Source of the DNA: Trichopria drosophilae
Lineage: Eukaryota > Arthropoda > Insecta > Hymenoptera > Diapriidae
Assembly: GCA_030407085.1 (NCBI GenBank)
Contig: CM059587.1
Location: 101,613,001 to 101,677,000 of the forward strand
Direction: 5' to 3'
Length of the DNA: 64,000 nt
Shown here: positions 50,000 to 63,209 of the stretch, one piece after another
Position numbering within the stretch: position 1 is the first letter of the stretch
Layout: the number at the start of each line of letters is the position of its first letter
Notes under the pieces: generated by a model
Database searches by the model: none
Told to the model about the DNA's origin: nothing
Seen by the model: only the letters and a program-made list of their open reading frames with translations
Position numbers and translations under genes: made by a program

Positions 50000-52950
50000 T
50001 TAACCGTTTTAAAACACATGACAATTGATGAAAATTGGCAGAACTAAATAATGATCTTATGCTTTCTTTAAATTCTCTAAAAATTGTAATTGTGTTTTGC
50101 ATCCACAATTTTATTACAAGAATTTTGTATCAATTTTGCACATTTACTAAATGGGCAGGATAAATAAATGCGATTACTTTACACATTTATCTGCAGAATA
50201 AAAAGCTTCTATATCGTAAAGTTACAAATTTTTATTCAAACTTGAAATTACACCGATTTTAATTTAAAACAAACGTAATAAAAGTCGATAAATGGGATGT
50301 ATTTACGTGCAATCTAAATAAATGATAACAAAAAGTAAAATGCAAATATATTTTGAATTATGAAAAATTCTCATTCATTTTCTCATATTTCTCTGGTTAC
50401 TATTTGTTTGAAAGTAGTCAACAAACGGACAATACAAGAAATCTGATTAAAGACTCTATATCGGCAAACGGTGAATCAAAATGTATACGCGCGACCCAAT
50501 GACGCAATTTCATCTGCAGATGCGCCGGGTCTCCCCTTTTAATCCAAGTAATAGAAATCCATCCAATCGAACTTTCCAGTTTTCCCCTCAAGTCGCATTT
50601 ATTTATACCTTTTGAAGTTAACTAATTATTTAATTAATTCAATATTTGAAATATCTGAGAAGCTTCGTGTAAGATTTTCCGCCTCCATTTTTATCACCTT
50701 AAAAATTTTATATTGGTTTCATTTAATCGTCAGGGATCGATTAAAATGCACTGTATTTTAAGAAAATGTGACATTATAATGTAGATGATGTTAAGAATTG
50801 AGAATGTAATATACAAATAACACGTCGTCGGTAATATCCCAGTTTGTTAAAATCCGTTATGATAATTTCTAGTCAACTTGTGCTTATGCACTGTAACCTA
50901 TGTTGATTACATAAATCTTGGATTTAAGTGCCACAAAAATTTGTCAATATTTCGATTTTGTTTACATTTGGACCCAAATATCATAAGATGCTAATTAAAG
51001 CAGACCCAAACTTTTAAATGCCTAATACGATGTATCGATTTTTTGTGGCAAACATTTGGCGGTATATGTAGCTGCAAATTTATGTAAAAAAATAAGTATA
51101 TTTTCGATCCGAATATTGGATAATTCAACGACTGTTTGTTTTTGCATACTTTAGCGACCTTTTGATTTTTTCATTTTCAATTTTGGTTATAATATTAATA
51201 CAAACTTTCCATAAATGTATTGACATATTCGCATATTTATAACGATTTCGACTGGAAAAATAATTTTCTTCGACGTGTGCATAATTAACATCCATTAATT
51301 TTAAAAATATGACTTGTAACGTTAAAAAACCAACATGACTCTTCATTTAACAGCACTATTTTCTATATAGCTTTTATTGGTCACTTTGTTGCTTTGTTTC
51401 AATTCATATTACAAGTGCTATATTACATTATCAATCTGTTTTGATAAAAATTAAAATTTAACTCAAATTTTCGAAATTATAATAATAAATTATTGTACAA
51501 AGTAGTTTCAAGTTATATAACGTACATCCGCCGGGATTACAGAGGAGTTTGCGATCGTTAGTTGGATTTTTTCGAAATTTTCTTCCCCGCATCCTCCTTT
51601 ATATATAGAGTGTGTCAAGATTCACACATGCCCTAAATTCGAAACCCTACTGATTTCGTATTTCTTATACAATGGTAGTTTTGTCGCAGCCCCTTCCCTC
51701 TTAAGGATGATTTAGGGACTCATGCGAGTATCAAGATATTTCTATATAGAAATGAACCTACAATTAATGAAAATGTTGATGAGAAATAGCGTGTGAAACT
51801 GATTTATTTCATAATTGAGTTAGTCTATCCAGTATTGACAGGTTACATCTATTACGTTAGCCCAAAGTGTCCTGACAAACTCACTCAATCTAATATTTGA
51901 TCAAAACATTTCTTATCTTGATTATGCGTCCCTTTCCGTAAACATAATAACCTGCACCATAGAATTATAATTTTTCACACCATGACCGATTTTATATGAC
52001 TTAATTTAAATAATATTAACAGCAAAAACTAATAAATAGTAGGATTAAACTATTTCAATGCTCGAATATCATGATCTAATGCACAAAGCTCAAAAAGTCA
52101 TAGAGTATTATTTAAATAATTAATATATAATTAGCAGACGAACATTTTATTACAAAAAACAGCAAGTTAATTATTGCCCTTGAAAATTTTAAAAAAAGTT
52201 TGCGTGAAATGCATGCAAATATTAAAATAAATGCGTAAAACCATATTTTATGCTCACTATAACAAAAATATTTTTGCTGACGTGATTGTAATGGAATTAA
52301 AATTGTAATTTAAATTGTAATTAAAATTTAAAACAGCAAAATACACTCTTCTTATATCCTCATGAATATTTTCCATTGCAATTGAGCTATAATACTGGTG
52401 TATGTAATGTGTAAAGGTCAATAAGAATTCAGGCGTCATCAGAGAAAACGGAACTACACTTCCATATATTATAGTACAAAAATACACAATAGAAATGTGA
52501 TTTCCAATTTCTAACAAATCATCAAGACGAACAGAATTTTGAAATTTTATAATCTTTCAATTGCACGCGAAATTCCAGTATTTGTTTTAATTTGTGTAAT
52601 TTTTATAAAAATCTATACTTTTAAAAAATACCTACATAATTTAGCAATGATATCCAAATATTCTGGAATGTTTAATAATAAAAATATGACAAATGTAATC
52701 TCCGACATCTTTTACATTTGTCAGAAGTTGTTGCTATATTCTGGAAATGATTGTATTTGTGGGAAAGGTAATCTCGTGTAAACTAATTCCTAAACTTTTT
52801 ATTATTACCACGAAAAACTAAATTTTCAGATTAATGGTAAAAATTTTCGTGATCTAAGTTTCAAAAATAATTTCTTGATGGAATCGTGATTATTTGAGCC
52901 GTTGCTCAAAGAACCAGTTAAGTGTATTTCTAGGTTTCAAACAATAAAGT
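50000..52950. other. AT-rich stretch between the two TGACGTCA elements, no gene
   Basis: Only chance frames (up to 86 codons). Several GATAA-like and poly-A runs. A segment starting TATAGAGTGTGTCAAG near 51604 resembles insect transposon termini but its partner is not found. Confidence 0.4.
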
Positions 52951-52957
52951 TACAGTA

Positions 52958-53215
52958 GAGTCCCAGTATATTTACCTGCTTGGTTTCTCGCCTTCTCCTC
53001 TCGTCTCGTTATATTTACCCAAAGAAGAGGACCACCGCTTCTTCCACTCCCCTCAGCAACGTTATGTTCGTGACGTCACAGATGGCCCTTCCTGAGGCCC
53101 CAGCCCGTAAGCAAGGTGGAGGAAAAGAAAGCGACGACAAATAAATATAACGAGAAGCGAATCGAGCAAATATACTGTGGTTTAAATATAGCGAGACGCA
53201 AATACACCGGGACTC
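52958..53215 (-). mobile_element. Short inverted-repeat element centred on TGACGTCA, copy 2
   Basis: Begins GAGTCCCAGTATATTTACC and ends CACCGGGACTC. The centre is CGTTATGTTCGTGACGTCAC (TGACGTCA at 53071-53078), the reverse complement of the first copy's centre. Flanking TTACAGTA on the left and TTACATAC on the right hint at an 8-bp duplication but do not match fully. A sub-terminal GTTATATTTACCC is repeated within the element. Confidence 0.75.
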
Positions 53216-53994
53216 TTTACATACCAGTCATAGGTATAATTCGTATATCATAAAAAGTTGTGAAACTTACTTATAACCAAATTTAAAAAAAAACACTTAA
53301 GGCAACTTGAGCTGAACGATTGGTTCATTTGTTAGTATGTAGAGTATAAAGTTAATAATTCATCATAGTTGAAGTACATTTTGACCTTTTCTTGTTCATT
53401 TTATGACATATTTCTAATATACTGGATATATTATTTCATTATAATTTCTGAATTAAACTCATTCAATTGTCCTTCATCAGTATTTGCCGAGATTGCTAAT
53501 CCTATTTGCTACCCTAAGTATTCATCATTTTTTTAAAATACACAACTAGCGATTAAAATAGAGGCACGTTCGTCATTTTCAATAAGAAAAAACTCTGCCT
53601 TAGCGGAAACTTACAGGACAAACATAAACTGTTAATTCGATCTTTTTATCTCACGCCAATCTTTAAACTAAAAGTTTCCCGGCAGCTGGAGAAAACTTGA
53701 TAGGATATTACGTTTCCGTAAAGTATGACATGAGATGATATAGTTTAGAATGTCACCTATGTTAGTTTGCGAGATGTGGGTACATGTGTATTCTTGTCAT
53801 TAACCTTCTTTAGATTTTTATCCTGGGTATCAGAGTTTATATGATTATAGATGTGCATAATGTTAAATAGAAAATGTACTCTCTCGAAGGTAAAATACAT
53901 TACGGAATGAAAAATGAGTCACTTTTATAAAAGAGTGATTTTTTTTTGTTTGTTTTAATATATTAATTAACGGGCGGAATCACTCTTTTTACTG

Positions 53995-54292
53995 AATTGT
54001 TTGCCGTATTATGAGTCGTAAGATTTTGGGAGAGCTGCAGATTGACTTAGAAAGATGGCGCCAGACTTCACATTTGTGTATGAAATGTAGAACTGCAGAA
54101 ACCTACACCAAGTACAGCAGCGGTCTTGAGTCGATTTCCGCCAGATAAACAATACTTTCGAAACGTAAACACAAACAACGTGGCTCGTCTTACCAACAGC
54201 GAACTACTGCTTGAAAACGAATTCGAAATTTTGTTCACCAGACGGGGATCGAACTCACGACCTACGACCGCGATTTACCGTTATTAGGAACG
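53995..54292 (-). repeat. Probable tRNA-related SINE, minus strand
   Basis: On the minus strand GGTCGTGAGTTCGATCCCCG (54240-54262 region) contains a B-box (GTTCGATCC). The sequence beyond it to about 53995 is richer in G+C than its flanks, as for a SINE body. The A-box is not clear. The short stop-free + frame across it contains the GDRTHDLRP-like peptide that arises from translating tRNA T-arms and is not a gene. Confidence 0.4.
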
Positions 54293-55314
54293 ATTTCATT
54301 CATTCTACTGAAAATTTCCCTTTAAACGGTATAAATTTACTCATTCTAATGAGACGTTATTTATTAACTCTACTATTCAATTTTTTTTTTTAATTCTTTC
54401 TAAAGTGAAAACTCACTCTACATGGAGTGAAAATTTACTATTTGCAATTAATATTTTTTAAGTTTAATTTAATATATATATAATGAAAGGTGAAGTACTT
54501 TTACGTTATTGAGAGCAGGCAGTGACTTCCAAATTGTTATAAATAATTCTTATTACGAACAGAAATTATTTAAAAAATAAATAATTTATAACTTTACGAT
54601 TTCGAATTTTAATCGCTGCTTTACGATTTAAGCGCTGCATCTACTCCGTAGGCAAAAACCACTTTGGTTATTTATTTCTTTTAGTGTTAGGAGCTTCAAA
54701 AGGAGCCCAAATGTCAGCTTATAGTCCGGAGGAGCCCCACGGAAGCGGTGGATCTAGTCCATCTAAAGTTTTTTTTTTATGCGATCTCTCATTATCTGTG
54801 GATTTATAACGAACCTAATTTTTCGCATGCATTGTTTACCAAAAATACGTTTGGGATGGAAGAACTTTTAGTGAATCTTTTAGAGACTCTTTTAGAAATC
54901 AGTAATGATTTTTTTGTACATAGATAATGCGAACAGTACTTTATAAATTCACATGTAGTGGGGGTTATTTCAAAAAACGAATTTTAGAAACAACAGGAGA
55001 ATAGATCTGGTCAGAATTAGGTTGAAAAATATAAACACTATCTATTACCTATTCTCGGTCAAGCGTAGGGCAGTTCCCAAATTCAGTACGACTTGTGGAG
55101 AAAAATGAACCATGACCCGAACGTAAATCTACTTCTAATATTTGCCCCTATTATCATAATTCTACTTCAATTTTAGGAAAATAAAATTTGGTCGAGAAAA
55201 TCTTTCGCCCTAATCGAAGGTCGAAGAGAAGTGATTAGGTCCTTTTCTGCTTGGGATAACGCAAAAATTATGTTTAAATTCATTTGTAATACGACTACAA
55301 ATTGTTAGCATGGA

Positions 55315-56273
55315 ATCCATTTCAAATCATGCAGAGAGTTAGAACTCGTATCGTGGAATTAATTGGCGATAAAGTACATTATTCTTCAGCGGAAATAAAG
55401 CGACACGTTTTACCGTTTTTTAAAATAATTTGTTTTCACTCAGTTAGGAATTGTTGAAGTTTTAAGGTCCAGAATAAAAATGTGATAAAATTACAAGAGA
55501 GAATCTTCTCTCCAAATACTAATAATCCATTTTCTCCTTTTGTCTTTAATAGGCAATTTCGTATTCTTGAAAACGACACTAAAAAAATTTCAAAAAGTTA
55601 ACAATTAAAAAATGGCGGCGATTTTTAGAGAAAACTTAATATTCAATTTTCTCAAAAACCCCATTTTTGAATTTTGAAATATTGATTGCAGATTCATAAT
55701 CAGCGACCCCAAAAAACCCCTAGTAATTAGTTTGATTTGCTTCTTCCGTCCGATAATTCGCAGGTTTCTTCAAAAATGTATTCAGGTTACAGAAAGAAAA
55801 ATCTCACGGCTCTATAAGGTTCGGGCACAGAATAATATTACATGGAATTAATTCACGGTAATAGTGTAGAACTACGCAAAAATTTACGTTTTAGAAAAAA
55901 ACGATGGGGTTTTCGCGAAAATTGAACATTATGTTTTCTCTAAAAATCGCTGCCATTTGGTTAATTGTTAACTTTTTGAAATTTTTTTAGTGTAGTTTTC
56001 AAGAATACGAAATTGTCTATCAAAGCCAAAAAAAGAAAATGGAATATTAGTATTTGGAGAGAAAATATGTTAATTTCTAATTTTCTGTCCCCTAATTTTA
56101 TCACATTTTTAATCTGGACCTTAAAATTTCAAAAATTCATAACTCAGTGAAAACAAATTAGTTTAAAAAACGGTAAAATACGTGTCGCTTTATTTTCGCT
56201 GATGAATAACATACTTTATCGCTAATTAATTCCACGATATGAGTTCTAGCTTTCTGCATAATTTGAAATGGAT
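55315..56273. mobile_element. Fold-back element, 0.96 kb
   Basis: Arms run 55315-55667 and 55900-56273. The outer ends are ATCCATTTCAAAT and its inverse ATTTGAAATGGAT. The arms share AATTAATT, CGATAAAGTA, AAATAAAGCGACACG and GTTAACAATTAA-type words. The central 230 bp is unpaired and contains a unit of the dispersed 'atcagcgacccc' repeat. No open frame or clear target duplication was found. It is most likely a non-autonomous DNA transposon of moderate age. Confidence 0.8.
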
Positions 56274-56384
56274 AAAGGTATTGTCGGACTAGAATGCATC
56301 AGACACTGGTCCACGTTTAACAATACCTGAAATATTTTGTCATAGCGTCATAACAAATAATCTCCGTCAGAGTGATGTCGTGAA

Positions 56385-56900
56385 AAATCTAGATCAGTAT
56401 TTTGGTGTCTTTTTTCGTCCGACAAGCGCAAATCGATCGAATATGGATGGTGGGTGCGAATTCCGTCTGCATCAGCATGCGCGTCTACACGTCCGCACGG
56501 AGATCCCCAGTTATATACGATTCGACATTATTTATCTGGCTGTCTTGGCAGCATGTGCAGAGATATTGATGCCATTTGTGAACAACGAGCGGTCAGACAC
56601 GTGTACGACTGATTTACAGACTCGCGCAAAGTCTCACGTACGTGTTGGGGGTGGTGGTTAATGGTCATGTGCGACTCGTACACGTTCGCGTGTCCCTTCG
56701 GCTGTGTTCGTATTTCACGTGGTCTTAGGAGCGTGCATCCGCACGACGACGAAGAGGAGGGCGGCAACCACACGCCACCGTATGATAGGGTAGCGTTAAG
56801 TCTGTATCACTGGTATCAGGGTTATGGATGGCCCACGGGCACGCTAACCCACTGACTTCTCTAGGTCATACCCTCTCCCCGACCCCGAACGAAACCTGCT
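56385..56900. other. GC-rich island of unknown nature
   Basis: CpG-rich sequence with repeated CACGT words (TCACGTACGTG, TTTCACGTGG, GACACGTGTACG). Two short + frames of 93 and 64 codons abut at 56661 and a minus frame of 81 codons overlaps them. None resembles a known protein. It may be a decayed exon, a regulatory block or a promoter. Confidence 0.3.
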
Positions 56901-57338
56901 CGTTCGAATTCGATAAAAGTAACCGACATCTGCTCATCCAGGTTCAAACACGTCATTATATATTCATTTTCGTGATTCTGCTGGTATAAGAATGCAACCT
57001 ATCGTTGCGGGATTCATATTACTGCGGCACGATTGAGCAGTGTAAAAAATCGAATTTTCCATCAAACTGTCACTAGCGATCTTACATTTTGCAGCACACC
57101 TAGAATGAACGTAGTATTTCACTAGTGCGTAATAGTACTTTTCTGCAAAAACCGAAAATTGAGGGCAAAAGTGTCTAACGATGCCAGTCATGAAGTTGCC
57201 GTACTTTGGGGAGTATGAAAAACTTTACGCGCAAATAGTTTTTTGTACTAGAATGGGTACAATTCGATTTCACACAATGTTTTCCGAGGGTAGATTGGTA
57301 ATTTCGAGGTTGAATACTTTATATAATGAAAGCGATTA

Positions 57339-57824
57339 ATAGTAGATTGTGCAACTAGGGAGCAAAATAGGTGTTTGCCGATGAGTGCGAGTTTGCCGCC
57401 AGAGCAAAGCGGTTATATTTATTTTGCTCCCTAGGGAGAGGATGTGCTATTTTGCTCCCGCAATCTCCTCTCTTGCCACTGCGCGAAACGAAGTTGCGGC
57501 TTTCTGGCTACGTTGAGCAGAAAAGTAGTATACGGCCCTTGGCCAATAAAAAAGAAAGCCTCAGTCACATGTTTGTCAGATTCGGCTTCGCCTCGGCCAA
57601 CAATTTCATATGATCTGAAGCACTTTCTTTTTTACTGGCCTAGGATCGTAATATACTATTCTATAATCCCTATATCGCGGGAGCAATATAGCACGCTCCC
57701 TCGTACGAGAAAATAGTACGTGCAACAAGGGAGAACAGGTATTGGTAGACTCGCTTCGCTCGGGCGTCAAACTCGCACTCATCGGCAAACACCTATTTTG
57801 CTTCCTTGTTGCACAATCTACTAT
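57339..57824. mobile_element. MITE of nested inverted repeats, 486 bp
   Basis: Terminal inverted repeats of about 55 bp start ATAGTAGATTGTGCAAC and end GTTGCACAATCTACTAT. They continue through AGCAAAATAGGTGTTTGCC. ATTA occurs directly outside both ends (57335-57338 and 57825-57828), a possible 4-bp target duplication, weak in AT-rich DNA. Further in, GCGGGAGCAAAATAGCAC-type words pair again (57447-57464 with 57677-57694), and a third layer pairs GGCCAATAAAAAAGAAAG with its inverse near 57625. The element is richer in G+C than its flanks and carries GCTTCGC-type short palindromes. Open frames crossing it are not genes. Confidence 0.8.
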
Positions 57825-57949
57825 ATTACAGCGTGGACAAAATGCTATTTTCACACTTTTTACATTTTTCTTTCGCATTTTACCTACACTCGTAACAAAA
57901 AATACATTTCGGTTCGGCACATGTGGAAAAATGTTTTATGTACGTCTTT

Positions 57950-58460
57950 TCGGTGCGTAAAGTAAACTTGTGCGTAAAGTAAACTTTACGCACTCGATTA
58001 TACTTTACGCACTAAAAAGCCGTACGTAAACAATATTTCGGCACACGTGTGTGTGTGTGTGTGTGTAAAGTTCTTTACGCATACGCCCTTATATCGAAAA
58101 CTACCATTTTGGACGAATGTGCTTGCGTCACACATTCGTTCGAAATAGTAGTTTAAGCATCTAGTGCGTAAAGTGGTACTTTTGCGTACAAGCGAGATCC
58201 GCGCACACAAGTTGCCGGCGAAGGCGCCTACAGCTCCTCGTGAGACACTTTACGCACTAGTGAAAAAAAATCATTTTACGCATTGGACAAAAAATGACCT
58301 TACGCACGCACTTTAACGCACGCACCGGGCATAAAATATCGTATGTATCTCATGCGTAACTTATTTTCACTCGAGCGACAGTCCCCCACGCTTCGCCGGA
58401 ACCTTGTTTGCACGTGTCGCTCGCGTGTAAAAAAAGTACACTTTACGCACTAGTTGCATA
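57950..58460. repeat. Cluster of about 12 TTTACGCAC motifs
   Basis: TTTACGCAC or its complement GTGCGTAAA, allowing one or two changes, occurs near 57952, 57970, 57986, 58003, 58073, 58160, 58246, 58272, 58297, 58309, 58349 and 58438, in both orientations. In several places two copies face each other, and one longer form is CACTTTACGCACTAGT. The block ends in ATATACTATTTCGAT, the same word that starts the elements near 37.92 and 39.79 kb. It is either a decayed transposon rich in sub-terminal motifs or an array of binding sites. Confidence 0.6.
58047..58066. repeat. GT dinucleotide microsatellite
   Basis: Ten consecutive GT units inside the TTTACGCAC cluster. Confidence 0.9.
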
Positions 58461-58799
58461 ATATACTATTTCGATTTAGTAGGTGTGAAAAGTGGCCGTT
58501 TTTCAATGATTTTTAACAACGACGACACAGCAAAATCCTTATATTAACACATTGGCCAATTTACGCCCCGGAAACATGATCCTGAAAAGTTTTCGCAACG
58601 ATTTTTCATTTATCGACCCGTTAACTTGCAGGCGGTATAATTTATGTAAAGAATGTTGTTTGATATTTTGGCAATTGTTTACAAAACTTACTGTGAATGA
58701 TACATTGATATTGATCACTGGCTTTGTTTTGCGACTAATTAAAATCCAAGGACACAATCATTTTTGTGACAATAAACATTTCAATACATAGTGGAATAT

Positions 58800-61700
58800 G
58801 TTTCCAGCTTTTCCGATATATTTTTTATATTCATTGATGTTTATAGACTTAAAAAAACATGCTACCTATTACTGTCGATATGTTTAAAATAATCACCGAT
58901 ATCTCCTGATAAGATCTCATTACAATCTTATATATACCTTTCTATCTTAATGTTTAGAATAAGTTTATAACACGATATCACTACCACTAATATCTCAGAT
59001 AGTAACCACAAACATCACTATGTCAACGATTAATATCAGTATATCCACTATTCTTCATATCTATTTTTCTCTATGTACTTATGAATAAATGAAAATACTG
59101 TGGAGAATTTATTTTTGCAAAAAATAGTCTATAATTAATAGAGGTTAATACATAATAGACAGTTGGTGAATGATTCTTTTCTAGATAGTACGAAAAATAT
59201 GTAATAAATTTTTGTACAACTTTTTGTATAAATTTTTGTTCGATTGTGAGGGTTTTAATCTCAACAGTAATGATTTACTATTAAACTTTTCAACAATATC
59301 ACTAATAAGAATTTTCAAAAAATTGAGCTATAATGAATTATTTTACATTTTTAAAATATCAAATAAAATAAAAAATATTGACACAAAAATACATTGAGCA
59401 TATAGATATTCCTTGTATATTTTTTGACAAATGTGAAAACTATTCTTTTTTTGTAATGTACAAAAATGTAGTAAGTTCATATTCTAAAAAATGGACAACT
59501 TACAAATACCAGTGAAACATTTAACTAATTGAGTAAAAGTACCGCAAAAAAAATCGTTTTGCAATTCGTTAGTCCAAAAAAACAGTTTACCTTGATCAAA
59601 GCAAAAAATACAGAAATATAAATATGCGTTTAATTATTTAAAACGCAGTGTTACACTCGCGGCGAACAACTTTTTCTGTATTCTTTGAAGTGGCAATGCA
59701 ATTAAAAATAGTGTACTGTAATGCAGTATACTTTAAGCCATTAAAAATGTAAACAATCTGCAGCAAAATTAATGAGGCTAAATTAAAGTAATAACGATAC
59801 TGCACTTGCACGTTTGCATGATTTACCTACATTTTATAAAATATGCCATGAACTTTACGTATATATCTCGTAAAGGGTCGTTAACGTATTTTTATCCGAC
59901 GTAACGCTATTTTTACCCGACAAGACTTCCGCCTTTCCCTCGTAATATTTTCCGGTGTACTAAACTCGTTCTTTCCATCAAATCGCATAATCATAACGTT
60001 GGATATATTAATATTAATGATTTGAAAGATCTTCGGCAGTGGTTATCGCATGCTAGTTGGTTCAAAACACTTCTATTGCGCCATTCAGATACCTGCAGTC
60101 CATTAATAATTTTGAAAAACGACTTTATGGTTGATTATGCGGGCTCAATTCAAGACCGTGTAATACATTTGTATTGTTCGTAAATTTTTTATGAATCCTT
60201 TTCAAATTTTCCAACTACAATGAAAATCGATATTTTTTAATACGGGTGTGTCTAATAAGAGACAATTTTCCACTCTTATGGGGTTATTTTTATTTTAGTT
60301 TAAATAAAAATTCATTGGTGTTTTTAACGGAAAATTTTTATTTCATTCAGAGTAAACACTCGAGCAAGCATAGGCTTCAAGCGAACTTTTTGCTCCTCAC
60401 CCTTTTTGCTTAAAATGTATTTCACGGAATATTGTAAAAACTATTAAATAAACTTTTAAAATCTAAATCGGATATTCTCCTTAGTGCATTGAATTTTATT
60501 TTCTTTATCATTGTAATAACGCCTCTTTCTTGTATATTTTGCGTATATGTATGCTTTGTTTTTTATATTTTTATATTCATTTGTGTATTTGAATCGGTCC
60601 ATGCAAAAAGGGTACGAGGTAATATTATAGAAAAAATTAAAAGAAAAAATTGATGTACTTTAAATACACGATGAATAATAGAGCAGCAGTGGACTCTTTT
60701 CGCATGGAACACGATTAAAACGAATAAAAAAACTAACTTTTTATCTATTGCAATTATATATTTTAATTATGGAAGTAGTATAATTACATTCTGCAATGTT
60801 TTAATTACAATTATTTTCGTCTACCGTATTAGTAATAATAGACCAGTAAGGCAGAGCATTCTAAAAATGTAAATATTTGTCAGGTATATATTGTTCTAAT
60901 TATTTAAAATCATCAATTTTTACATTTTTTAACGGAACTTGACCAATATTAGAGAAATCAGTGGGTAATTTAAAAATTGACTGTTTTGGAAAAGACGATG
61001 TGTGTTTTACGTATTATTCTATAAAATTATAAACGGACAATACTCCAGAAAATGCCGTAGTGTAGATTATTATTAGTAAACAGACCCTACTTAACAACGA
61101 TGATGTTAAATCATTCATATTTCATATGGCATATGACAAGCGTTTTAAAGACATTATATTTTCAATTTATTCAACAACGGATCAAGTCCAGGACTTGATT
61201 TGCATAAATCAGATAACATTAAATGAAGATCAACAAATTTAATGTATCAAAGATAGATCTAGGCTTTAAAGTTAAGAATTCATAATTATCTCAATTTCGT
61301 CAAAAATGGATGGAGTACTCTTTTTGCAGAAATTAATTTATGTCGTTTTGTTTTTCTGTAACTGTAGAATTATAATTTATAATTCGATAGTAAATAAATG
61401 TAAATAAATCTAAAGATAGTAAATAATACTAATAACAAACCATGCATACAAATAATAATAAACAATTTCTACAGTTTAATAAAATGCACCTGTTGTTATT
61501 AATTCACTTTGAATTTAAAAATTGAGTAATCTCAGTTGTAAATTTCCTTACTTTAAGAATTTCTTACAGATTAAGAAGTTATTCAACAAATAGACGAACC
61601 TAAATGCATAATACAATTTAAAATTATTGTTTTCATTCTATTATTACTACGAGATAAGAAAATTGAATTTCAAGTAATGATAACTTTCATAAAGTTGTGG

Positions 61701-63060
61701 AAGAGATGAGTTGATAGCTTGGTTAGTAAAGCGGAATTCTCGCATCAACTTCAATAGAAATTAAAAGCCACTATAACTTGGATTTATTTATTTTAAACCC
61801 AAAGATGTCTTTAAACCGTAATTAATAAACAGAACGTATACGGTGGTTTAAAGATAATATTTTTTAGCAATTTTACAATCATATAGGTCATAAATGTACA
61901 ATAAATAGCTGAATTTTTACCAAAAACTTTGAGTAAAACGTCAGGATACTAGAATTCTATTGTCTTTGTGTTTACTATGTTAAGAAAACTTGAAAACAAG
62001 AAATTGCAATTCTGATACAAAAATGTATTGAATAATTGGATGGAAAGTTCAAAAACGCACGACGTGCCACGTCCTTCACGTAAAACTGAGCAGACAAATT
62101 TATGGATAAAGAAGAGAATAATATTATGGAGCAGAACTATCTGAAACAGCTAGCACGAAAATTAAAAAATGAAGCAACTAAAAAGTTACACAACGCTATA
62201 AATAACACATTTTCTCTATGGTGTTTTGCAACTTTTCAATTGTTCAATTTACTTCATTTTGAGGTCAGCTTTTTAGAATATTCCTATTCTGTACATAATT
62301 CCTACTTTACTCATAAACACATATTTTGTGCTCATCGTGTGTTTTTGAACTTTTCATCGAGTATTCAACGCCTTTTCCTATACTATAAACGGCAATGACG
62401 AATTGAAAAATACCAAGTAAATAAATGAAAAAAAGACATTCCAAAAATTGCCAAAAAAAAAAAAATGTAAAATAAATAAACTCAAAAATATAGGCAGAAA
62501 ATAAAAAACATTTGTTACAGAAATAATTATCAGACATTTAAGATAAATTTACTTCTTACCTGTCAAGGAACATCATGTTGTTATTTATTGTGTCAGTAAA
62601 TATTATCGTGGCTAAAAAGCAGTTGATTTTAATAAATATCGATCATAATTAAGTACGTTAAAAACGTATCTCCTCCAAATTTGAATCAATTGTAACTTCA
62701 TACTTCAACGATAATTACGTATGGATTTAACGATGTGTCAATTATTGATTGGCATTCAGTAATTTTATTCGACTGAATTATTTAAAAAAAAAATGAGCTA
62801 AAAATACAAATTTATTTCAACTTATCTCTACTTATTTATCCTTATCTCCACTGCCCCATTTTCCATTTTTTTAGTGCAGGGTCCTATGGTATTTAAATTA
62901 TAAGTGTACATTACAGATAATCCGGTTTGAAATAAGTACATAGCTTTATATTATTCAGTTTATTGTATTCTTTTAGAGCACTTTGGAAAAAACTTTTTTT
63001 ACAGTCCCCAAATAATAGTGTGAAACTAAATAAAATTGTATTTTAATATTGACACTTTTA
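58800..63060. other. AT-rich stretch, nothing identified
   Basis: Long poly-A/T-rich background. A 21-bp direct repeat (GTATTTTTATCCGAC then CTATTTTTACCCGAC) lies near 59890-59925. The frames at 62102-62398 and 62307-62537 overlap on opposite strands and neither is recognisable. Confidence 0.45.
61700..61772 (+). repeat. Weak tRNA-like remnant
   Basis: GATAGCTTGGTTAGTAAAGC resembles a D-arm. The expected B-box about 35 bases later has decayed to AATAGAAATTAAAAGCC. No cloverleaf can be drawn. Confidence 0.25.
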
Positions 63061-63094
63061 ATATATACACTGCAAAAAGAAAATAATGCGTAAA

Positions 63095-63209
63095 ACTGTA
63101 CTGAACTTCGAGTAAAGCTAGGATATACTGGCAAATTATGCGAGAATTTAATCCGAGGAGATTTACGTGATGGTATCTCCCCTAGCTTTTCTCAAAAGTT
63201 CAGTTCAGT
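63095..63209. mobile_element. Small inverted-repeat element
   Basis: ACTGTACTGAACTT...AAAGCTAGG (63095-63122) pairs with CCTAGCTTTT...AGTTCAGTTCAGT (63181-63209), leaving a 58-bp spacer. It is most likely a degraded MITE. Confidence 0.55.

Noticed and set aside
53927..53991. Inverse pair AAAAGAGTGATT / AATCACTCTTTT
   Set aside because: Only 12 bp in AT-rich DNA with no target duplication; could be a MITE remnant but not separable from chance.
54211..54393. Short frame with GDRTHDLRP-like peptide
   Set aside because: This peptide is a well-known artefact of translating the T-arm of tRNA-derived sequence; treated as SINE evidence instead.
60030..60110. tRNA-like D-arm word GGCAGTGGTTATCGCATG
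   Set aside because: No matching B-box or foldable cloverleaf; resemblance limited to one arm.
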